Positions 54,165-59,524 of a stretch of 59,524 nucleotides of DNA are shown one piece after another; position 1 is the first letter of the stretch; each line of letters starts with the position of its first letter. Source of the stretch: Planctomycetota bacterium (lineage in GTDB: Bacteria > Planctomycetota > MHYJ01 > JACQXL01 > JACQZI01); the NCBI GenBank assembly GCA_016207825.1, contig JACQZI010000003.1, positions 1 through 59,524 of the forward strand, in the 5' to 3' direction. A program made the translations under genes and the position numbers. The notes beneath the pieces were generated by a model. It worked only from the letters and a program-made list of their open reading frames with translations. It had not been told where the DNA came from and did not search any database.

Positions 54165-55496
54165 TTAGTTTCCGAATAGCGGACTGACCAGCATGAAAAT
54201 AATTGCCAGCGTGATAAGGACCGTGGCAAGTATGCTGATAGCGTTAAAAACAGGGCCGTTGGTGTATTGGCCCATGACCTTCTTCTTATTTATTAAAATA
54301 ACCATGGTAATAAGGACAAACGGTAGGACCACCCCGTTGACCACCTGCGAAATGACCATGACATCTATCAGTTTTTTATCCGGGATAATGAGTATGATTG
54401 CGGCGCCGATAAAAATCTGGAAAGTGAAGAGCCAGTAAAACTGGGGCGCTTCGTTGAACCTTTTGGAAACGCCGCTTTCCCACCCGAAAATCTCGCAGAC
54501 GGAAAACGACGTGGAAAGCGGCAGTATCAATGCCGCGCCGACGCTCGCCACCAGAAGCCCAATCCCGAACAATGCGAAAGCATAATCTCCGGCCAGGGGC
54601 TGGAGTGCGCGCGCCGCCTGGTCCGCCGTTTCTATTTTTATCCCTGCTTTATGCAGGCCTGAACACGTGATGATAATGAAAAATATCACCACCATAACGC
54701 TCAAACCGGAAGCAATCGTTTCCCACCGGAAATATTTATAGTCTGAAATACGGATGCCTTTTTCCACTACCGCCGACTGGTGGTAAAAAACCATCCACGG
54801 CGCCACGGTCGTCCCGATTAACGCCACAAACAAGACGAAATAATCGTGCCGGAAACTGATATTGGAAATATTAAAAGTCTCCCGGCCGATTTCCCTCCAG
54901 TTCAAAGGTTCCATGAAGCCGGCGACTATATAGGAAGCAAAAAAAACGGTGCCGATTAAAAAGAGCTTCTCGACTTTCCGGTAATTGGCTTTTATCGCCA
55001 GGAGCCATATCAAAACCGCCACCACCGGGACCGAAATATATTTGCTCACGCCGAAAAGCTGCATGGAAGCGGCCACCCCGGCGAATTCCGCCACGGCATT
55101 CGACATGCCCGCGAAAAACTTCCCGATAATCAGGTAAAAGGCGAAACGTATCCCGAAGTTCTCCCGGATGAGGTCGGAAAGGCCCTTGCCGGTCACCGCA
55201 CCCATCCGCCCGCTCATTTCCTGATACAAAACCAAAAGCACGCATACCGGGATAATCATCCAGAGCATCTTAAGCCCGAATTGGGCGCCGCAAACCGAAT
55301 ACGTGGTAATGCCGCCCGCATCGTTACCGAAATTCCCGGTGATTAGCCCCGGCCCCAGCAAAGAAAAGAACAGGATGATACTCGCCCAAAAACCCGCCTT
55401 AGCGGGAACAGACGGCTTGGCCGCGGAGATATCCACCGCCGCCAGGGGAAGCTTTACATCACACTTGCCGTTCGCTTTCTGGTCTTGCTGGCTCAT
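54165..55496 (-). CDS. Nramp-family divalent cation transporter
   Basis: Eleven or so hydrophobic segments within 443 residues, with the family start SLLGPGLITGNFGNDAGGIT. In canonical Nramp proteins TM1 carries DPGN and TM6 carries MPH for binding Mn/Fe. Here TM1 reads NDAGG and TM6 reads TTVAPWMVFYHQS, so it belongs to an Nramp-related branch and may carry a different metal, such as Mg. The rest (NAVAEFAGVAASMQLFGV, GASVGAALILPLS-type helix 8) is normal. AAGGAA precedes ATG 55496. It is the first gene of a four-gene set with the kinase, CcdA-like protein and rsmD. Confidence 0.87.
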   Translation of the reverse strand: MSQQDQKANGKCDVKLPLAAVDISAAKPSVPAKAGFWASIILFFSLLGPGLITGNFGNDAGGITTYSVCGAQFGLKMLWMIIPVCVLLVLYQEMSGRMGAVTGKGLSDLIRENFGIRFAFYLIIGKFFAGMSNAVAEFAGVAASMQLFGVSKYISVPVVAVLIWLLAIKANYRKVEKLFLIGTVFFASYIVAGFMEPLNWREIGRETFNISNISFRHDYFVLFVALIGTTVAPWMVFYHQSAVVEKGIRISDYKYFRWETIASGLSVMVVIFFIIITCSGLHKAGIKIETADQAARALQPLAGDYAFALFGIGLLVASVGAALILPLSTSFSVCEIFGWESGVSKRFNEAPQFYWLFTFQIFIGAAIILIIPDKKLIDVMVISQVVNGVVLPFVLITMVILINKKKVMGQYTNGPVFNAISILATVLITLAIIFMLVSPLFGN

Positions 55497-55617
55497 TGGA
55501 TTCCTTATCTAATTTCCACCCCCACGAAACGGGGTGCATCAGGGGATGGAAAAGATACTATTTAGCCTTAAGATTACGATGTGTCAAGTTAAAAATCAAA
55601 TTTGTGCGATATTATTT

Positions 55618-55645
55618 TTGACTTTTCAGGATTATATGATAAATT
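55618..55645 (+). promoter_or_regulatory. Promoter of the proline-rich protein gene
   Basis: TTGACT (55618-55623), a 16-bp spacer and TAAATT (55640-55645). ATG 55654 is 8 nt downstream without a Shine-Dalgarno. This decides the start against the ATG at 55534. Confidence 0.5.
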
Positions 55646-55653
55646 ATAGTTCT

Positions 55654-56793
55654 ATGAAAACCTTCAAGAAAATCCTGGTTTTCACGCTCTTAACAATCCT
55701 CTTTGCCGGCGCCGGATTCATCTGGGGCGTAAGCGAATATTCGCATAATAACGGAATCTCCACCCCTGCTGCGGTCAACGCCATCATGGTTTATTTGGGC
55801 CTGCAAAAGGATAAAAACGCCCCGGCGGAAATCGCCAAAAAGCCGGACCCGCCAGAGCCGCCAAGGCCGCCCAAACCTCCTCAGCCGCCCAAGCCCCCCG
55901 AACCGCCCATCCCGATAACGCCGAAGATGGATTCGGAAACCGCCCAAAAGATTTTAACGGATGCCGAAACGGATTATAAACTCCTGCGTTTCGAAACCGC
56001 TTCCGCACAGCTCAATAAAGTCCTGAAAGGCGAACCCACCCCGGAACTCATCCAGCAGGCAATCGAATTGAACAGGAAATGCATCGCCTTCAACCGGCTG
56101 TTAAAGCCGATTACCCTGGATGATATGACCGACCTTTCCGGCATGGTCAAAATGAAGCTGGCCAACGGGCAGGAAATCGTTGCCAAGCTGCTGGACGAAA
56201 GCAATTCTTCGGTCCGGGTAAATTACCAGGGGATGGAAAAAACCTACTTGATAAGGGAAATTTCTAACTACACCAAACTATCCGGCGAGGATTACAAGAA
56301 ACTTCTCCAAACCGAATACGAGAAAAAACTCATCCGCCTGGATAAACCCACGGCCATGGATTATTACCGCCTGGCGGTTTTTTGCTACAAAGGACAGCTA
56401 TATAACGACTCGCTCAATATGCTGGAACTGGCATGGGAAAAGGACGAAAATATAGCCGATGCGGTCGGCGGGACTAAACCCGCTCCCCCACCGGATGACC
56501 CTCCGCCGCCTGAACCGACGGTCGACCTGACCGGGCTGGATGGTAAAGAACAAATTGCCCTGGCGCAGAAATATTATGCCGAAGGCAAGGAACACATGGA
56601 AAACACCTTTGACAAAGGGCCGGATTTCGACAAGGAAAACGAGAACGCCCGCACCGCTTTCAAGAAATCGCTGGAAATCTACCGCAAGCTCCAGGAAAAA
56701 AAGCCCGATGACGATACGCTTGCCCTGCGCATAGAGGAAATCGAAAAATCCCTCATATTCATCAGGAAGCAAACCCGGATAAAGAAACAGTGA
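55654..56793 (+). CDS. Membrane-anchored protein with Pro-rich linker and TPR-like helices
   Basis: Not recognised as a named family. It has an N-terminal anchor (MKTFKKILVFTLLTILFAGA), then a Pro-rich hinge at about residues 60-88 (PEPPRPPKPPQPPKPPEPP). Helices that look TPR-like follow (AEAQKILTDAETDYKLLRF type, then AVFCYKGQLYNDSLNMLELA and AFKKSLEIYRKLQEKKPDDD), with a small beta module in between (MKLANGQEIVAKLLDESNSS). A second Pro-rich hinge, APPPDDPPPPEPT, lies at about 270. The hinges suggest a protein spanning the periplasm, as in TonB. The upstream 40 codons of the longest frame are not used because the promoter lies inside them. Confidence 0.7.
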   Translation: MKTFKKILVFTLLTILFAGAGFIWGVSEYSHNNGISTPAAVNAIMVYLGLQKDKNAPAEIAKKPDPPEPPRPPKPPQPPKPPEPPIPITPKMDSETAQKILTDAETDYKLLRFETASAQLNKVLKGEPTPELIQQAIELNRKCIAFNRLLKPITLDDMTDLSGMVKMKLANGQEIVAKLLDESNSSVRVNYQGMEKTYLIREISNYTKLSGEDYKKLLQTEYEKKLIRLDKPTAMDYYRLAVFCYKGQLYNDSLNMLELAWEKDENIADAVGGTKPAPPPDDPPPPEPTVDLTGLDGKEQIALAQKYYAEGKEHMENTFDKGPDFDKENENARTAFKKSLEIYRKLQEKKPDDDTLALRIEEIEKSLIFIRKQTRIKKQ

Positions 56794-56849
56794 CTCCACC
56801 GTGCCTCACCCGATAGGATTGCGTATAGATATCACCGGTTCACCGGGCT

Positions 56850-57269
56850 TTATGAGATGTTGTCTGCCGAATTGATTTGCACATCAGTGGGCAGGCTGGA
56901 GTTGGCTTTGGCAGCGGAAGCCAAAAGCATTTTAAGCCTGGCTTTATTAGCCGGGTCCATTTCGTCGAATTTGATGCCCACCCCGTTCACCTGCAATCCC
57001 GGCGCCTCGCGCACCCAGGCAACCGTTCCCTTGGCGTTAATGACGTCATCTTTCAGGAATGGCGCGGAGATGTTTAAAGAGAGGCTGGATTTCAGCTTGA
57101 ATTTTTCCTTGCTGATGAATTGCACTCCGCCTTCGGAGATATCCAGGACGATGTATTTTACAGAAGGGCTTTTTAAAAGGCCCATCAGCCCTTCGGGTTT
57201 ATATTGGATTTTACAGCCGTCAATGATGTAGCGGATTTGGCTCCGTTCTTTCTTTTCTTTGCCTGCCAT
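56850..57269 (-). CDS. PilZ domain protein
   Basis: The c-di-GMP-binding signature is present: R9-xxx-R13 (RSQIR) and D43-x-S-xx-G48 (DISEGG), followed by the beta barrel (VKYIVLDISEGGVQFISKEK, GVGIKFDEMDPANKARLKML). The protein is a stand-alone PilZ of 139 residues. GAGGA precedes ATG 57269. Such proteins regulate motility, secretion or polysaccharide synthesis; the partner is not evident here, but the window contains a pilus-like apparatus and its ATPase. Confidence 0.85.
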   Translation of the reverse strand: MAGKEKKERSQIRYIIDGCKIQYKPEGLMGLLKSPSVKYIVLDISEGGVQFISKEKFKLKSSLSLNISAPFLKDDVINAKGTVAWVREAPGLQVNGVGIKFDEMDPANKARLKMLLASAAKANSSLPTDVQINSADNIS

Positions 57270-57358
57270 ATCTCGTCCTCTTATGAGTTATACCATAAAT
57301 AAAACCTCACTTTAAGTCAAGAGAATTTCGGGAATTAATGGGAATAAATAGAATGACG

Positions 57359-59164
57359 TTACACAACCAGGAGCATCATGCCTAATGCTATAAAAAGAAG
57401 TGCCAGTAATAATTTACTCAGAACTACGTTCTTTTGGGCAAAAACCTCCATCGCCTTCGAGCTCACCCCGAAATAGGAGAGCATAAAGACTACCACCAGC
57501 GGCAGGATAAACATGAGATTATAAAGAACCAGATACCCCATCGCATGTGTCTTTAATTCAGGGTCTTTCATCACGAAAATAATGGTCGGCAGATATACTT
57601 GGCCGGTGCAGACCGCCTCAAAGAGCGTTACCAGGAACCCGGTCACGACCATCCCGAGAATCAGCCTCTCCCGGCCCATGTTATTCCGGATGGCCGCGTG
57701 TATCTTTTGTTTCAGCGAAAGCGGCAGTTGCAAGACCATCCCTCCGGTCTTTTTAGTCCTCAAATAAACCGCCATGTCGTAAAGGCTCAATGCCGCAAAA
57801 GAGAAAACCATTGCCGCCATACCGTATAAAACAATATGTGCCATCACGGCATAAGCGGAAAGCGAACGGACCGCGTTAAAGAGCCCCACTCCCAAAAGCA
57901 AATAGGTGGCAAAAACACTCATCGTATAAACTATTCCTGCCAGCAGGATCTCGCGCCGCCGCATCCCGGCAAATGCCAGGAAGGAGACGAAGAAAACCAC
58001 CGTGGCAAAGGCGCACGGGTTAAACCCGTCCAGCAAACCCGCTCCTATTAACGCCATGATATTAAAGGAGTTGAAGCGTTCCTTGATTGCCTCCGGCACC
58101 TTACCAGCTTGCGCGCCCGGAATCGCCTCAGGCGAAATATCCCTGAAAGTATCTGGCGCTTTTAACGCCTGCTCGATTAACCCATCGAGCCCACTTACGA
58201 TATTCTTCGTCCCGCCCAAATAATGCCCCCCGACAAAGACCGAGACAGGCTCGTTTGCCGTTATAGCGCACTTCTTTTCCATATTGACTAAGAGTTCATA
58301 ATTCGCCTCATCGCCGATATCGTATTTCTTTAAGACTATCTTATCGCCGTATTTGGCGTAGAGCTTGGGGAAAAGACTGCCTTCCAGTTCGAAGCACCCG
58401 CCGCAGCCGACCGAGTAGAAATAATTAATCGCGACACCCCCTTTATCCCGGCACATGGCCTTTTCCACGAGTAACCCATCCAGTTTTTTCATAACCTCGC
58501 CCTGGCCGATGTAAAAATAATCGCCCATGAACATCTCGATATCCGCGTGTCCCGGCACCATGTATTCTTTCTCGAACCGGGCAAAGAGGCGAAAGGACTC
58601 CAAATCCTTTGCCAGATGTTCCGTAAAAGTTATCTCCGGCCGTATTTTCTTAAGTTCATCAAGGCGTTTGGTGATTGTCTCGTAATCCTTGGCAACGCGC
58701 GTGCGGAAAATAACCGCCTCAGAGACACCCAAGCCAAACCCTTTGCCTTTAATCCGGCCGGTGACGTTGAATTTAGCAATCGGCTTGGAATCGTTATTGA
58801 TATGGATATAAAGATAAATCCGGAACCTGGTGTTTAAGGTATGGTTAGCGTGGAGTATTACTTCTATTTCCCCTATTTCGTTTTTCGTCTCTCGTCTCTC
58901 TTCTTTCGTCTCTCCTCTTATTATCTTTGCGCTCAGGCACTCGCAGGAAGGGCGTATCTGGGTGATTTCTCCGCTGGCATTGGCCGGCAGGGTAATGATT
59001 ACTTTCTGGCGGTATTCCTTATCCAGCTCCACCTCACCGGCATTCCATTCGGAAGGGGAAAGTTGTATGGCTTCTTGGGCATGGATGAAAGCAGGAAAAA
59101 CCGCAAGAAAAAATGATATGAGGAGTATTATCTTGGCTGATTTTCTAAGGGCTTTGAATTTCAT
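57359..59164 (-). CDS. DUF1573-thioredoxin-CcdA/DsbD fusion protein
   Basis: A signal peptide (residues 1-30, ending FIHAQ) leads to a DUF1573 module with the PSCECL cysteine pair (C74, C76). Residues about 235-340 are a thioredoxin-like domain with C254-G-G-C257 and the characteristic IVLKKYDIGDEANYELLVNM. Residues about 365-601 are the CcdA-like core with C384 (FNPCAF) and C519 (FEAVCTGQ), the same as the separate CcdA gene at 50584-51417. The three modules form an all-in-one electron relay from cytoplasm to periplasm. An insert at residues 83-97 (RGETKEERRETKNEI) is encoded by a TCGTCTCTC-type simple repeat. The promoter at 59172-59200 suggests leaderless translation. Confidence 0.87.
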   Translation of the reverse strand: MKFKALRKSAKIILLISFFLAVFPAFIHAQEAIQLSPSEWNAGEVELDKEYRQKVIITLPANASGEITQIRPSCECLSAKIIRGETKEERRETKNEIGEIEVILHANHTLNTRFRIYLYIHINNDSKPIAKFNVTGRIKGKGFGLGVSEAVIFRTRVAKDYETITKRLDELKKIRPEITFTEHLAKDLESFRLFARFEKEYMVPGHADIEMFMGDYFYIGQGEVMKKLDGLLVEKAMCRDKGGVAINYFYSVGCGGCFELEGSLFPKLYAKYGDKIVLKKYDIGDEANYELLVNMEKKCAITANEPVSVFVGGHYLGGTKNIVSGLDGLIEQALKAPDTFRDISPEAIPGAQAGKVPEAIKERFNSFNIMALIGAGLLDGFNPCAFATVVFFVSFLAFAGMRRREILLAGIVYTMSVFATYLLLGVGLFNAVRSLSAYAVMAHIVLYGMAAMVFSFAALSLYDMAVYLRTKKTGGMVLQLPLSLKQKIHAAIRNNMGRERLILGMVVTGFLVTLFEAVCTGQVYLPTIIFVMKDPELKTHAMGYLVLYNLMFILPLVVVFMLSYFGVSSKAMEVFAQKNVVLSKLLLALLFIALGMMLLVV

Positions 59165-59171
59165 TACTCTA

Positions 59172-59200
59172 ATTATATCAAGATGTTACATCCAAGTCAA
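59172..59200 (-). promoter_or_regulatory. Promoter of the DUF1573-thioredoxin-CcdA gene
   Basis: On the minus strand, TTGACT (59200-59195), a 17-bp spacer and TATAAT (59177-59172). The ATG at 59164 begins 7 nt after the -10 and there is no Shine-Dalgarno. Confidence 0.65.
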
Positions 59201-59214
59201 CAATAAATATACAT

Positions 59215-59271
59215 CTAAAGAAAAGGGGCGTATTTACCCCGCCTGACGGCGAGGCAGGAACTACGCCCCTT
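59215..59271 (-). terminator. Rho-independent terminator with a palindrome in its loop
   Basis: AAGGGGCGTA (59223-59232) pairs with TACGCCCCTT (59262-59271); on the minus strand the stem is followed by TTTTCTTT. The loop holds CCCGCCTGACGGCGAGGCAGG-type sequence (59238-59258), itself a palindrome of the CCCGCC family. It lies about 24 bp beyond the stop of the partial gene at the right edge. Confidence 0.8.
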
Positions 59272-59294
59272 AACCTTAGCCTTTTTCTAGTGAC

Positions 59295-59524
59295 CTACAC
59301 CTGGCTAACCTGGACATCCAGCCAGAGCCGTTTTGACGCATCAAGGATGAAATCCACGTGGGATAAACCGCCCGTCGTAAAGGACTCCAATCCCAGTGAT
59401 GGGTCAACGAATCCCTGGACAATCCGGTTGGTGATGGTATTCTGCTCGGCGATGACGGCCGCGTCATAGTTGTTCTTGACTATGTTCGCTCCCGCCTGGA
59501 CAAGCCGGTGTTCCAGAGCCGCTT
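59295..59524 (-). CDS. C-terminal part of an unrecognised protein (runs off the window)
   Basis: The minus-strand frame runs from the window edge to a TAG at 59297-59295. The last residues read ...ILDASKRLWLDVQVSQV, preceded by LEHRLVQAGANIVKNNYDAA and TNRIVQGFVDPSLGLESFTT. About 76 codons are visible and the 5' end is missing. I cannot name the family; a TolC-like helical end was considered but not convincing. Codon use resembles that of its neighbours and a good terminator follows, so the gene is probably real. Confidence 0.55.
   Translation of the reverse strand, partial: AALEHRLVQAGANIVKNNYDAAVIAEQNTITNRIVQGFVDPSLGLESFTTGGLSHVDFILDASKRLWLDVQVSQV

Overview
The window (59.5 kb, moderate GC) looks like a chromosomal fragment of an uncultured Gram-negative bacterium, most likely a deep-branching Planctomycetota or relative in the PVC superphylum. 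That placement is inference. It rests on two secretin-like outer-membrane lipoproteins and ExbB/ExbD (so an outer membrane exists), many TPR and PQQ-propeller exported proteins, a Ser/Thr kinase with a long TPR tail, and an ECF sigma/anti-sigma pair of the planctomycetal style. No rRNA, tRNA or CRISPR was seen. Housekeeping genes (tgt, prfA, rpmE, argF, rsmD) point to a chromosome rather than a plasmid.

Layout. 0-3.1 kb: the N-terminal 1049 residues of a large secreted RHS/YD-repeat protein running off the left edge. 3.5-8.6 kb: an EF-hand protein, then a metabolic operon (class III aminotransferase, 2-oxoacid:acceptor oxidoreductase alpha subunit, malic enzyme). 8.6-9.7 kb: non-coding, with a perfect-period 22-bp tandem array. 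9.7-26.4 kb: one strand, twelve genes, read from 26.4 downwards: PilM-PilN fusion, PilO-like, FN3 membrane protein, secretin A, two TPR proteins, ExbB, ExbD, ExbD, secretin B, HAD phosphatase. This is the most unusual locus. It joins a type IV pilus-like inner-membrane platform to a Tol/Exb-type proton-driven motor and two secretins, with no pilin in sight.

26.5-36.8 kb: a NYN nuclease-like gene; a DUF4424-like exported protein and an ECF sigma/anti-sigma pair sharing one bipartite promoter motif; an AAA ATPase gene with paired operators; a second 22-bp array; a GspF-domain/GspE ATPase fusion behind a structured leader; an excisionase-like regulator; a 102-bp IS5-type MITE; a Spy/CpxP-like Cys-rich periplasmic protein; a CAP-domain protein. 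36.8-45.2 kb: DUF362, a UbiA-type polyprenyl-phosphate phosphoribosyltransferase, larC, argF, tgt, a methyltransferase, rpmE and prfA. 45.2-59.5 kb: a 1545-residue PQQ-propeller/TPR/PDZ protein, rsmD, a CcdA-like protein, a Ser/Thr kinase, an Nramp-like transporter, a proline-rich anchored protein, a PilZ protein, a DUF1573-thioredoxin-CcdA fusion, and the C-terminus of an unrecognised protein.

Two sequence-level themes recur. Several genes have a good sigma70-type promoter whose -10 box lies 6-10 nt before the ATG with no Shine-Dalgarno, so they are probably leaderless, while operon-internal genes mostly have strong Shine-Dalgarno sites. Short CCCGCC...GGCGGG palindromes are scattered in intergenic DNA, in a terminator loop, in a 22-bp array and inside the reading frames of tgt and larC.
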